Positions 9,688 through 18,076 of a DNA stretch of 64,000 bases are shown here, piece after piece. The notes under the pieces are model-generated. The model saw only the letters and a list, made by a program, of their open reading frames with translations, was not told the origin of the DNA and made no database searches. Position numbers and translations under genes: made by a program. The stretch is from Methanocaldococcus vulcanius M7 (GTDB taxonomy: Archaea > AGJL01 > Methanococci > Methanococcales > Methanocaldococcaceae), in contig NC_013407.1 in assembly GCF_000024625.1 (NCBI RefSeq), positions 868,001 through 932,000 on the forward strand, given 5' to 3'. Position 1 is the stretch's first letter, and each line of letters starts with the position of its first letter.

Positions 9688-10530
9688 TTAATTTTTTACC
9701 TGTGTTTTAATTTTTTTTGCCTTAGTTCCCTCTTTTAATGTTCTTACAAACTCTTCTAAGTCGTTTAAGAACTTATTTTCATCTTTTATATTCCCATTCT
9801 CATCTAAGTGTTTTTCAACAATTTTAACGATAGCACTTCCAACTATTGCCCCATCTGCGAATTTGGTTATCTCTTCTACGTGTTCTTTTTTGGATATTCC
9901 AAATCCAACGCATACAGGAACTTTTGAGTATTTTTTTACCCTACGTATGAGATCTTCTGTCTCCTCTGACAGTTTTTCTCTCTCTCCAGTGATTCCTGTT
10001 CTTGAAACAACGTAAACAAAGCCCCTACATTTTTCTAAGATCTTTTTTAATCTTTCATCTGGGGTTGTTGGCGCAACTAAAAAGATCAGATCAACACCAT
10101 ATTTTTCACAATAAGAAAGGAGAGATTCTGCCTCTTCAATAGGTAGATCTGGAACGATAATCCCCGAAATCCCTACGTTTTTACATTTCTTCACGAAATT
10201 TTCTTCTCCCATTTTAAATATGATGTTATAGTAAGTTAAAAACACCTTTGGAACATTTGGAAATTTTTCATTTAATTTTTTTGCCAATTCTAATGCTTTT
10301 ATTGGATTCATTCCTCTACTTAATGCCCTAACATCTGCTTTTTGTATTGTTAAACCATCAGCAACAGGATCTGAGAATGGAATACCAATTTCAACAATAT
10401 CTGCATGTTTACAGATCACTTCCAGAGCTTTTTCTGAAACATCCAAATTAGGATCTCCTCCAACATAAAAAGCAATAAATGCCTTTTCATTTTTATTTTT
10501 CAGTTCATCAAACTTCTCTTTTAATTTCAT
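9688..10530 (-). CDS. trpA: Tryptophan synthase alpha subunit
   Basis: TrpA cleaves indole-3-glycerol phosphate to indole, which passes to TrpB. Family blocks are clear: AFIAFYVGGDPNLD, VEIGIPFSDPVADG (catalytic Glu), ISGIIVPDLPIEEAE (catalytic Asp) and VPVCVGFGISKKEHV, followed by the phosphate-binding DGAIVGSAIVK. The start is set at the ATG at 10530, which has GTGAT just upstream; a GTG at 10548 is possible. It follows trpB in the usual order, but 118 bases of extra sequence separate the trpB stop from what seems to be the ancestral trpB tail. Its 3' end converges with the FrhB-like gene. Confidence 0.93.
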   Translation of the reverse strand: MKLKEKFDELKNKNEKAFIAFYVGGDPNLDVSEKALEVICKHADIVEIGIPFSDPVADGLTIQKADVRALSRGMNPIKALELAKKLNEKFPNVPKVFLTYYNIIFKMGEENFVKKCKNVGISGIIVPDLPIEEAESLLSYCEKYGVDLIFLVAPTTPDERLKKILEKCRGFVYVVSRTGITGEREKLSEETEDLIRRVKKYSKVPVCVGFGISKKEHVEEITKFADGAIVGSAIVKIVEKHLDENGNIKDENKFLNDLEEFVRTLKEGTKAKKIKTQVKN

Positions 10531-10554
10531 ATTTATCACTTCCATCACTTAATT

Positions 10555-10608
10555 TTAAATCTCCCTACCTAACGCCTTAGCAACCGTATGAACATCTTTA
10601 TCCGCCCC
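10555..10608 (-). pseudogene. Orphan second copy of the trpB 3' end
   Basis: Read on the minus strand, this segment encodes [16 protein letters not shown] plus TAA, matching the true trpB ending ([16 protein letters not shown], stop at 10673). The copies lie exactly 118 bases apart. Over about 48 aligned bases I count five differences, and the four internal ones are all at third codon positions, so the encoded residues are unchanged. The relic has no reading frame upstream and lies 25 bases before trpA, where the real trpB end would be expected. It looks like the original 3' end, displaced by an insertion that supplied a replacement tail. Confidence 0.8.
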
Positions 10609-10672
10609 ATAGGAGGATACCTCCTATTGGTATACCACCGAACACCTCCTCACTTACGCTCGGAGGTGTAAA
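10609..10672. repeat. Short hairpin-rich insert between the two trpB tails
   Basis: This 64-base segment is richer in G+C than its surroundings and carries two perfect hairpins: ATAGGAGG-ATA-CCTCCTAT (10609-10627) and ACACCTCC-N12-GGAGGTGT (10642-10669), with a GGTATACC palindrome between them. Both stems share the GGAGG/CCTCC core. It has no coding capacity. Together with the duplicated trpB tails it looks like a small mobile or palindromic element. No second copy was seen elsewhere in this window. In the trpBA transcript it would form stable structures that could affect trpA translation. Confidence 0.6.
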
Positions 10673-11878
10673 TTAAATCTCTCTACCCAATGCCTTAGCA
10701 ACCGTATGAACATCCTTATCTCCCCTTCCAGACAAGTTAATAACCATTATATCATCCTTATCTAACTTATCGGCTAATTTAACAGCATAAGCCAATGCAT
10801 GGGAACTTTCTAATGCAGGTAAAATACCTTCCAATCTACAAAGAAGTTGAAATGCTTCTAATGCTTCATCATCGGTTATGTAGACAGCGTTTATCCTTCC
10901 TTCATCTTTTAAAAATGAAAGTTCAGGTCCTACGCCAGGATAATCTAAACCAGCTGAAATACTATAACTTTCTTCTATCTGCCCGAACTCATCTTCTTTA
11001 ACATATATTTTTGATCCATGTAGAACTCCAACCTCTCCAGCACAAAGTGAAGCGCCATGCATTCCTGTTTCTACTCCTTTTCCACCTGCTTCAACAGCGT
11101 ATAATTCAACATCATCATCTAAAAATTCATAAAATGCTCCGATGGCATTACTTCCTCCTCCAACACATGCAACTATAACATCAGGCAACCTTCCTTCTTT
11201 TTCTAATATCTGCTCTTTAATTTCCTTTCCAATAACTCTCTGGAACTCTCTTACCATCATTGGATATGGATGTGGGCCAAGAGCAGATCCAAGTAGGTAA
11301 TAGGTGGTTCTAACGTTGGTTGTCCAGTCCCTTAATGCTTCATTTACTGCATCTTTTAATGTCTGAGATCCTCCAAAAACAGGAATTACTTTCGCTCCCA
11401 TTAGTTCCATCCTAAAAACATTTAATTTCTGCCTTTCAACGTCTTTTGCTCCCATATATACTATACATTCCAGCCCAAGTTTTGCACATGCCGCTGCTGT
11501 TGCTACTCCGTGCTGTCCTGCCCCTGTTTCTGCTATTACTCTCTTTTTTCCCATTTTTTTTGCCAATAGTGCCTGTCCGAGTGCATTGTTTATTTTATGG
11601 GCCCCTAAGTGGGCTAAGTCCTCTCTTTTTAAATAGACCTTGCATCCCAGTTCTTCACTGAATCTTTCAGCATAGTAAAGAGGCGTAGGTCTTCCAACAT
11701 AGTCCCTAAGTAAAGCGTAAAACTCTTCTCTAAAATTTCCTTCATTGTTTATCCAAAATCTATTAAAGGCCTCTTCTAATTCAGTTATTGCAGGCATTAA
11801 TGTCTCCGGAACGAATTTACCTCCATAAATTCCAAATTTCCCATTTTTATCAGGATATTTCTCTTTATATTTCTTCAA
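10673..11878 (-). CDS. trpB: Tryptophan synthase beta subunit
   Basis: TrpB is the PLP enzyme that joins indole and serine. Seen here are the [16 protein letters not shown] start, [18 protein letters not shown] with the PLP lysine in HKINN, the [13 protein letters not shown] block, and GGGSNAIG, which binds the cofactor phosphate. It is a normal TrpB1-type length of about 401 residues. The start is placed at TTG 11878, six bases after GAGGTG; the GTG at 11887 would be part of that site. The last codons are duplicated 118 bases downstream, but this copy is intact through its stop. It forms an operon with trpA. Confidence 0.93.
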   Translation of the reverse strand: MKKYKEKYPDKNGKFGIYGGKFVPETLMPAITELEEAFNRFWINNEGNFREEFYALLRDYVGRPTPLYYAERFSEELGCKVYLKREDLAHLGAHKINNALGQALLAKKMGKKRVIAETGAGQHGVATAAACAKLGLECIVYMGAKDVERQKLNVFRMELMGAKVIPVFGGSQTLKDAVNEALRDWTTNVRTTYYLLGSALGPHPYPMMVREFQRVIGKEIKEQILEKEGRLPDVIVACVGGGSNAIGAFYEFLDDDVELYAVEAGGKGVETGMHGASLCAGEVGVLHGSKIYVKEDEFGQIEESYSISAGLDYPGVGPELSFLKDEGRINAVYITDDEALEAFQLLCRLEGILPALESSHALAYAVKLADKLDKDDIMVINLSGRGDKDVHTVAKALGREI

Positions 11879-12013
11879 GATAAACACCTCTTATTAATCA
11901 ACTCGATGAATTGAAAGTTTTAAAATATGGAAGTTTAATTTGTAATCCCAAAGGAAATAAAAAACTTGATGATATATATAAAACAAGGCAATATATTACT
12001 TTTGGTGATACTG

Positions 12014-12703
12014 ATGGAAGATGTTAATATTAAAGAGATCTTTGAGAATATTTATGAGGTTGACTTGGGAGATGGTTTAAGGAGAATAGCAACAAGATCC
12101 ATTGTTAAAGGAAAAAAAGTTTATGATGAAAGAATAATAAAAATAAATAATGAGGAATATAGAATTTGGAATCCAAACAAAAGTAAATTAGCAGCAGCAA
12201 TAATAAACGGATTAAAAATAGTTCCAATAAAGAGGGACTCAAAAGTCCTATATTTGGGGGCATCAGCAGGAACAACGCCTTCCCATGTTGCAGATATAGC
12301 AGAGCAGGGAATGATCTATGCTGTTGAATATGCCCCAAGAATAATGAGAGAATTGTTGGATGCATGTGCTGAGAGAAAAAATATAGTTCCGATATTGGGA
12401 GATGCAAATAAACCGCAAGAATATTCCCATATAGTTGAAAAGGTAGATGTTATCTATGAGGATGTTGCTCAACCAAATCAGGCGGAGATTTTGATAAAAA
12501 ATGCTAAATGGTTTTTGAAGAAAGGCGGTTATGGAATGATCGCTATAAAAGCGAGAAGTATAGATGTTGCTAAAAATCCGAAAGAGATATTTAAAGAGCA
12601 AAAAGAGATTTTAGAGAAAGGAGGATTTGAGATAGTTGATGAAGTAGATATTGAGCCATTTGAGAAGGATCATATTATGTTTGTTGGTATCTGGAGAGGT
12701 TAA
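12014..12703 (+). CDS. flpA: Fibrillarin, C/D box sRNP 2'-O-methyltransferase
   Basis: Fibrillarin is the SAM-dependent methyltransferase of the archaeal C/D box guide RNP, acting with Nop5 and L7Ae on rRNA and tRNA. Motifs are VLYLGASAGTTPSHVADI (SAM loop, about residue 75-92), GMIYAVEYAPR, ILGDANKPQEY and VIYEDVAQPNQAEIL, then MIAIKARSID with the catalytic lysine. The ATG at 12014 follows GGTGATACTG, giving 229 residues, the usual length; the longer frame from 11966 is unlikely. No nop5 gene is adjacent. A GC-rich candidate RNA gene begins directly after it, and a C/D guide RNA occurs at 52.4 kb. Confidence 0.95.
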   Translation: MEDVNIKEIFENIYEVDLGDGLRRIATRSIVKGKKVYDERIIKINNEEYRIWNPNKSKLAAAIINGLKIVPIKRDSKVLYLGASAGTTPSHVADIAEQGMIYAVEYAPRIMRELLDACAERKNIVPILGDANKPQEYSHIVEKVDVIYEDVAQPNQAEILIKNAKWFLKKGGYGMIAIKARSIDVAKNPKEIFKEQKEILEKGGFEIVDEVDIEPFEKDHIMFVGIWRG

Positions 12704-12714
12704 AAATTTTTAGT

Positions 12715-12835
12715 TGAGAGGCATTGCTGAGCGAAGCAATACATGCAGAGGTGAACTCCTATCAGATGAAACCCTTTATGGATCTAACGAAATCCTTTGG
12801 ATTTTGTAGCCCGAAGCTACGCTTGTCTTTTTTAT
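12715..12835 (+). ncRNA. GC-rich candidate structured RNA ending in a terminator-like hairpin
   Basis: Between fibrillarin and the PUA gene lies a block that is clearly richer in G+C than the surrounding spacer, a known mark of structured RNA in AT-rich hyperthermophiles. Hairpins: ATTGCT-GAGCGA-AGCAAT (12723-12740), AAATCC-TTT-GGATTT (12790-12804) and GTAGC-CCGAA-GCTAC (12806-12820), the last followed by a run of six T (12828-12833). No reading frame of note spans it. Box motifs for C/D RNAs are not convincing; an ACA triplet after the first stem is compatible with an H/ACA RNA but is weak evidence. It may be a separate RNA, a 3' UTR structure of flpA, or a small repeat. Confidence 0.5.
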
Positions 12836-12926
12836 TTATTTAATTTATATATTAATTTAGTTATAATTATTTATTATTTAATTTTAGTTTATGCTTGTTA
12901 TGAAATAGATTAAAGTGGTGGTTGTA

Positions 12927-13415
12927 GTGAACGTGAAAAAAAGATATTTCCTAAGTAAAAAGGATGTTAAAAGATTAAAAAAGGAATTAGAGAAGTATTT
13001 TGAAAATGTGGATGAGATAATTCCAAAAAAAGGTAATGTAGAGATTGTAATAACAGACACTTATGAGATCGTTTTAGCAAATAAGGAACCAATAATTTTT
13101 AAATTAGACGATTGCCTCTTTCCAACGTTAAAACTATTGCAAAAAACTCTTCCATCTAAAAATATTGTTGTAGTAGATATGGGGGCTATAAAGTTTTTAA
13201 TAAATGGGGCGGATGTGATGAGTCCAGGAATTGTTAAAGCAGATTCAGAGATAGAAGAGGGAGATGTTGTGTTTGTTGTTGATGAGTCCCATAAAAAGCC
13301 CATATGCGTTGGTATTGCGTTAATGAGTGGAGATGAAATGATAAACTCTGAAAAAGGAAAAGCAATAAAAAATGTTCATTATGTAGGAGATGCTATTTGG
13401 AATTTTAAAGGATAA
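12927..13415 (+). CDS. PUA-domain RNA-binding protein (MCT-1-like)
   Basis: The first half (about residues 1-75) resembles the DUF1947-type N-terminal domain of archaeal MCT-1/PUA proteins. The second half is a PUA domain: VVVDMGAIKFLINGADVMSPGIVKAD, then EEGDVVFVVDESHKKPICVGIALMSG. PUA domains bind structured RNA such as tRNA acceptor stems; eukaryotic relatives act in translation re-initiation. The GTG at 12927 is preferred because GGTGGT lies just before it; in-frame GTG codons upstream are less likely. It begins a plus-strand run that ends with cbf5, itself a PUA protein, so RNA modification or translation is the probable setting. Confidence 0.8.
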   Translation: MNVKKRYFLSKKDVKRLKKELEKYFENVDEIIPKKGNVEIVITDTYEIVLANKEPIIFKLDDCLFPTLKLLQKTLPSKNIVVVDMGAIKFLINGADVMSPGIVKADSEIEEGDVVFVVDESHKKPICVGIALMSGDEMINSEKGKAIKNVHYVGDAIWNFKG

Positions 13416-13436
13416 CTAAATAAATGAGTGGGATCT

Positions 13437-14177
13437 ATGGAAGATAAAAGATATATTGCTATAATTGGAATTGTTCTTGTTTCTCTCTCTATTTTTATAT
13501 ATGTGGTGCATTATTTAATATTTGGAAAGGTGGAATATATATTAAGTTATTTTCTTTTGCATTTAGCGTTTGTTCCTATTGAAGTTTTACTTGTAAGTTT
13601 GATAATTGAGGAGATATTAGAGCATAGAGAAAAAATAAAAATGTTAGAAAAGTTAAATATGGTAGTAGGATCGTTTTTTAATAGTGTAGGGGAAGATCTT
13701 TTGAGAATGATCTTGAAAGGGGATGAAGGGAATATTAAAGAATATTTGAATATATCACAAGATTGGGATAAAAAAGATTTTGAAAAAGCAAAAGAACTAT
13801 TAAAAGAATATGATTATGATATAAATATTGAAAAGGTGGATTTAAAAGCATTAAAAGATTTCTTAGAGGAAAAAAGAGAGTTCTTGCTTCGATTAATGGA
13901 AAATCCATTATTGTTAGAGCATGAAAAATTTACTGAGGTTTTAATGGCAGTATTTCACTTAGCCGATGAACTTCATAGAAGAAAAAATTTAGATAATTTA
14001 CCAAAAAGTGATTTAGAACACTTAAAAAACGATATTATAAGAGCATATAAACTATTAGTTGTTCAATGGTTAGATTACCTAACCCATTTAAAAGAGAAAT
14101 ACCCTTATTTATACTCTCTCTGCCTAAGATCGAACCCATTTAGAGAAGAAAATTCAATAGTGATAGAAAGCAATTAA
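13437..14177 (+). CDS. Unknown membrane-anchored protein with helical cytoplasmic region
   Basis: The protein starts with two transmembrane segments (about residues 7-28 and 40-60), followed by a long, charged, helical region to residue 246 with no catalytic motif I recognise. Repeated LLRMILKGDE, LLKEYDY and FLLRLMENPLLLEHEKF stretches suggest a helical bundle. The ATG at 13437 has GGGATCT upstream; a GTG or ATG a few codons earlier is possible. It sits about 20 bases after the PUA gene's stop and 20 bases before the next small membrane protein, so an operon is likely. Function cannot be inferred. Confidence 0.75.
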   Translation: MEDKRYIAIIGIVLVSLSIFIYVVHYLIFGKVEYILSYFLLHLAFVPIEVLLVSLIIEEILEHREKIKMLEKLNMVVGSFFNSVGEDLLRMILKGDEGNIKEYLNISQDWDKKDFEKAKELLKEYDYDINIEKVDLKALKDFLEEKREFLLRLMENPLLLEHEKFTEVLMAVFHLADELHRRKNLDNLPKSDLEHLKNDIIRAYKLLVVQWLDYLTHLKEKYPYLYSLCLRSNPFREENSIVIESN

Positions 14178-14197
14178 AGGCAATACGGGAGTTTATT

Positions 14198-14413
14198 ATG
14201 AATATAAAGGACTTAGCATTTGAATTTTTTACAATAATTATCATTGGACTTTTTATTGGATATTTAATCGCAATGAACACAAAAAATAATATCTGGATTG
14301 TTGTATTTTTCCTGATTGGAGTTTTCTGTGCTTTTGGAAGGTTTTTTAGATTGATCAAAGAATTTGAGGGTGATTGTATTGAAAACAGAAGAGAAAAAAA
14401 GGAAAGAAGATGA
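14198..14413 (+). CDS. Small two-helix membrane protein overlapping cbf5
   Basis: This 71-residue protein has two hydrophobic helices (about residues 10-27 and 32-50) separated by MNTKNNIW and ends in a very basic tail (ENRREKKERR). The size and the glycine-spaced second helix recall AtpZ/AtpI-like small membrane proteins, but the match is loose and no ATP synthase gene is near. Its 3' end overlaps the likely start of cbf5 by about 35 bases in another frame, implying coupling. It is short, but its strong hydrophobic pattern and tight packing in the run argue that it is real. Confidence 0.6.
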   Translation: MNIKDLAFEFFTIIIIGLFIGYLIAMNTKNNIWIVVFFLIGVFCAFGRFFRLIKEFEGDCIENRREKKERR

Positions 14414-15377
14414 AGATATGCTTGTTAGAGAGGAAGCAGAAACATCTTGGGATTATGGATACGATCCCTACAAAAGACCAATTGAAGAATTAATAAAATA
14501 TGGTGTAGTTGTTATAGATAAACCAAGAGGCCCAACATCTCATGAGGTTTCAACATGGGTTAAAAAGATATTAAATTTGGAAAAAGCAGGTCATGGAGGA
14601 ACTCTCGATCCAAAAGTAACAGGAGTTTTACCAGTTGCATTGGAGAGGGCTACAAAAACAATTCCTCTATGGCATATTCCTCCAAAGGAGTATGTTTGTT
14701 TAATGCACTTGCACAGGGATGCATCAGAAGAAGACATTCTAAAAATTTTTAAAGAGTTTACTGGAAAGATCTATCAGAAACCTCCATTAAAAGCAGCAGT
14801 TAAAAGACGATTGAGAATTAGGAAGATCCATGACTTGGAATTGTTAGATAAAGATGGAAGAGATGTGCTATTTAGAGTTAAGTGTCAATCAGGAACTTAT
14901 ATAAGAAAGTTATGCGAGGATATTGGAGAAGCGTTAGGAACCTCAGCTCATATGCAGGAGTTGAGAAGAGTAAAAAGTGGATGTTTTGAAGAAAAAGATA
15001 CTACCTATTTACAAGATCTACTTGATGCTTATATATTTTGGAAAGAGGACGGGGATGAGGAGATTAGGAAAATTATAAAGCCCATGGAATATGGTTTAAA
15101 ACATTTAAAAAAGGTTGTAGTTAAGGATAGTGCTGTTGATGCCATATGCCACGGAGCAGATGTTTATGTGCGAGGAATATCTAAGGTAAGTAAGGGGATT
15201 GGAAAAGGAGAGCCGGTTTTAATAGAGACACTGAAAGGAGAAGCCGTTGGATTTGGAAGTGCGTTGATGAACTACAAGGATATGTTAAATGCAGAAAAAG
15301 GTGTTGCTGTTAATGTTGAAAGGGTGTTTATGGATAGAGGAACGTATCCAAAAATGTGGAAAGGTAATAAAAAATAA
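14379..15377 (+). CDS. cbf5: tRNA/rRNA pseudouridine synthase Cbf5
   Basis: Cbf5 is the catalytic subunit of H/ACA ribonucleoproteins, and in archaea can also make pseudouridine 55 in tRNA. The catalytic block GHGGTLDPKVTGVLPVALERATK contains the essential Asp (about residue 75). A TruB-type fold follows, and the C-terminal quarter is a PUA domain (VCHGADVYVRGI-type sequence, then EPVLIETLKGEAVGFG). The TTG at 14379 is preferred: GGGTGATT lies just before it. An ATG at 14418 is the alternative. It is last in the PUA/membrane-protein run. Confidence 0.92.
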   Translation: MKTEEKKRKEDEDMLVREEAETSWDYGYDPYKRPIEELIKYGVVVIDKPRGPTSHEVSTWVKKILNLEKAGHGGTLDPKVTGVLPVALERATKTIPLWHIPPKEYVCLMHLHRDASEEDILKIFKEFTGKIYQKPPLKAAVKRRLRIRKIHDLELLDKDGRDVLFRVKCQSGTYIRKLCEDIGEALGTSAHMQELRRVKSGCFEEKDTTYLQDLLDAYIFWKEDGDEEIRKIIKPMEYGLKHLKKVVVKDSAVDAICHGADVYVRGISKVSKGIGKGEPVLIETLKGEAVGFGSALMNYKDMLNAEKGVAVNVERVFMDRGTYPKMWKGNKK

Positions 15378-15432
15378 AAGCAAAAAATAAGCTAAGATAA
15401 TAAAACATGTAAATCTATAAAAGTAGGGTTTT

Positions 15433-16275
15433 TTAATATTTTTCTGGCTTTTTGGCTACAACACCCAACGCATCTTCAACTTTTTTAACATTTTCAAATC
15501 CAACACTTCTCAGTCGTTCCATAACCCCTCTTTGCAGATCCTTTCCTCTATATTTCCTTCCCGGATTTCCTACATAATGAAACAATCTCCCTCCCGGCTT
15601 TAAAACTCTAAAAATCTCTTTATAGAACTCCTCACTATACAAATGACCTGCTAAACTAAACCTTGGAGGATCGTGAACCACTACATCGAATTCTTCATCA
15701 TTAAAGTTTTTTATCACATCGAACGCATCTCCCAATATGATCTTAATACCTTTTTCAAATAACTCTCTACTATATGGATTTATTTTAGCCAATTCCAAAA
15801 CATTTGGATTTTTTTCTATGGTTATTACTTCCGCCCCCCGCTTTCTCGCTTCTATCGCGGTGTATCCAAGACCCATACAAGTGTCTAAAACTTTCTCTCC
15901 TTTTTTTATATTTACCGAGTTGATCTTATTTAACGTATCTTCATAAGGGTTGAATTCTTTTGTTCTATGCATTCTTATTCCATTTATCTCTATTGTTGGA
16001 GGTAGTGTTGGAACTAACTTGTAGTATCCATCTCTTGCTATCGCTGCCTTAAACACGTTCCCATCCTTTATAAAGTATATGTGATTTTTATCCTTTGAAA
16101 TTTTTTGTAAAATATTAAATTCAACTTCTCCCTCTGGAAACTTAGCGATTCTTCTTTCAAAATCAACAATAACTTTTTCTTTCTTATCTGTCCTGTTTAA
16201 ATCTAAATTTATGAAGATCTCATTAGATTTAGCATTTAAAATTTTTTCTGCTATTTCTGAAATAATGTAATTCAT
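15433..16275 (-). CDS. Predicted SAM-dependent methyltransferase (archaeal COG2521 type)
   Basis: The C-terminal half is a class I methyltransferase: GEKVLDTCMGLGYTAIEA is motif I (about residue 128-145), then VITIEKNPNVLELA, and FDVVVHDPPRFSLAGHLYSEEFY contains a DPPR motif IV. The N-terminal 110 residues are beta-rich and may bind substrate. The DPPR motif is typical of enzymes acting on amino groups of nucleic acid bases, but the substrate is not known. It converges with cbf5, leaving about 55 bases between the stops. The ATG at 16275 follows GAGGTG. Naming it more precisely would be a guess. Confidence 0.82.
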   Translation of the reverse strand: MNYIISEIAEKILNAKSNEIFINLDLNRTDKKEKVIVDFERRIAKFPEGEVEFNILQKISKDKNHIYFIKDGNVFKAAIARDGYYKLVPTLPPTIEINGIRMHRTKEFNPYEDTLNKINSVNIKKGEKVLDTCMGLGYTAIEARKRGAEVITIEKNPNVLELAKINPYSRELFEKGIKIILGDAFDVIKNFNDEEFDVVVHDPPRFSLAGHLYSEEFYKEIFRVLKPGGRLFHYVGNPGRKYRGKDLQRGVMERLRSVGFENVKKVEDALGVVAKKPEKY

Positions 16276-16539
16276 GCTAACACCTCATCAATTCTACATT
16301 GATGTTTTTTAATTTTGTATCTCATAGTTTTACATTTCAATCTCTTTTAATCGATTTCTTATATTATAATCTCAATAATCCTCACAACAATATGGCATGA
16401 GTAAAAATACTTAAAAAATTAAAGAAATAAAAAATTGCGAATTTTGATTAGTTTCTGCAAAAAACATTAGCAAGTTTTAAATACTGCAAAGATATTTATA
16501 GTTAGTTAACGAAGATGCCACAACCGTGAAGGTGATATT

Positions 16540-16941
16540 ATGAGCAAACTCCTATTAAAGACCCCATGTTCTACATGGACATTTGATAGTTTAATGGCTT
16601 GTGTTTTTGGAATAAAGGTCTCTGATGTTAAAGTATATTTTGATATTTTAAAACATGGCCCTTCAAAAATAAATGATATTGCAGAACGGATACGTCGAGA
16701 TAGAAGCACAGTTCAAAGGGCAGTGCAGAATTTGATGAATGCAGGGTTAGTTAGAAGAAAGCAAGTAAATATAAAGGATGGCGGTTATTATTATGTTTAC
16801 GAGGCAATTCCATTCGAAGAAACGAAAAAGATCATAAAAAAGACGATGGAAGAATGGTGCAACAACATGAAGAAGTGGGTTGAGGAGTTAAACTTTGAAG
16901 ATGTTGTTAAAGAATATTTAGAAAACGATGAATATGGATAA
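16540..16941 (+). CDS. TrmB-like winged-helix transcriptional regulator
   Basis: A 133-residue DNA-binding protein. The winged helix is visible at about residues 28-85: SDVKVYFDILKHGPSKINDIAERIRRDRSTVQRAVQNLMNAGLVRRKQV, with the recognition helix in RSTVQRAVQNL. The C-terminal helix contains a WCNNMKKWVEEL segment. There is no ligand-binding domain, so it is probably a small dimeric regulator. The N-terminus has paired cysteines (TPCSTWTFDSLMACVFG). The ATG at 16540 follows AAGGTGAT. It lies upstream of RNase Z on the same strand, with about 110 bases between. Confidence 0.82.
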   Translation: MSKLLLKTPCSTWTFDSLMACVFGIKVSDVKVYFDILKHGPSKINDIAERIRRDRSTVQRAVQNLMNAGLVRRKQVNIKDGGYYYVYEAIPFEETKKIIKKTMEEWCNNMKKWVEELNFEDVVKEYLENDEYG

Positions 16942-17057
16942 TCAAGAAAATAGAAAAAAGTAAAGGCAAGATAAAAATTATAACAATATAAACAATAACA
17001 ATAACATAGATAACGGACAGTACTGCAAAATAAATAATAAATGCTAAGATGATAAGT

Positions 17058-18005
17058 ATGAAGATCACATTTTTGGGAACAGGAGCTGCGGTTCCATCCA
17101 AAAATAGAAATCATATTGGCATAGCATTTAAATTTAATGGAGAGGTTTTTTTATTTGATTGTGGAGAAAACATTCAAAGGCAGATGCTTTTTACCGAGAT
17201 CTCTCCAATGAAAATTAACCATATCTTTATAACTCACCTACATGGAGATCATATTCTTGGCATTCCTGGCCTTTTACAAAGTTTGGGGTTTTTTGGTAGA
17301 GAAAAAGAACTTAAAATCTTTGGACCGGAAGGAACAAAAGATATTATAAAAAATGCTTTGGAGTTCGGATATAACTATATTAATTACCCAATAAAAGTAT
17401 ATGAAATAAAAGAGAAAAATCCCGCAATTGTGTTAAAAGAGGATGATTATGAAATAATTACCTATCCAACAAAACACACTGTTCCTTCATATGCCTACAT
17501 ATTTAGGGAAATTAAAAAACCAAGATTAGATGTAAAAAAAGCTTTAAAACTTGGTGTAAAAGTAGGCCCAGATCTTAAAAAACTAAAAGAAGGAGAGGCA
17601 GTTAAAACTGAAAATGGATCAATTGTTTACCCCAAGGATGTTTTACTACCTCCAAAAAAAGGATTCTGTTTAGCATATAGTGGAGATACTCTACCATTAG
17701 AGGACTTTGGACAGTTTTTAAGGGATATTAAATGTGATGTGTTAATTCACGAGGCAACATTTGACGATCAATGTAGAGACACTGCAAGAGAGAATATGCA
17801 TACCACAATTGGAGAGGCAGTCAATATCGCAAGATTGGCACATGTAAAAGTGCTAATATTGACACACATTTCTGCCAGATACGACAAAGAAGAATTTTTC
17901 AAAACATATCTTGAAAATGTGGAAGAATATAACAACAAGGAAGATTTCAAAATTATGGTAAGCGAAGATCTCATGACCCTCGATGTTAAAAACGATCTTC
18001 TATAA
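17058..18005 (+). CDS. rnz: Ribonuclease Z (tRNA 3' processing endonuclease)
   Basis: RNase Z removes the 3' trailer from pre-tRNA. This is a metallo-beta-lactamase fold: the N-terminal ITFLGTGAAVPSKNRN block, then the metal-binding FITHLHGDHILGIPGLLQ (HxHxDH, about residue 58-66), AYSGDTLP with the later Asp ligand, and ILTHISARY with the C-terminal His. Length of about 315 matches the long archaeal/bacterial type. The ATG at 17058 is chosen since family members start close to the FLGTG block; an ATG at 17049 is equally open because neither has a strong ribosome binding site. Confidence 0.93.
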   Translation: MKITFLGTGAAVPSKNRNHIGIAFKFNGEVFLFDCGENIQRQMLFTEISPMKINHIFITHLHGDHILGIPGLLQSLGFFGREKELKIFGPEGTKDIIKNALEFGYNYINYPIKVYEIKEKNPAIVLKEDDYEIITYPTKHTVPSYAYIFREIKKPRLDVKKALKLGVKVGPDLKKLKEGEAVKTENGSIVYPKDVLLPPKKGFCLAYSGDTLPLEDFGQFLRDIKCDVLIHEATFDDQCRDTARENMHTTIGEAVNIARLAHVKVLILTHISARYDKEEFFKTYLENVEEYNNKEDFKIMVSEDLMTLDVKNDLL

Positions 18006-18076
18006 AAATAAAAAATAATAACCTCAAAAATATTATGTCAAAAATATACAAAACGAATATATAGAACGGTGAAATT

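Noticed and set aside
12744-12775. C/D box reading of the GC-rich island after fibrillarin
   Set aside because: Only an imperfect CAGATGA and a CTGA in the wrong order (12727-12730) occur; the boxes do not pair as they do at 52.4 kb.
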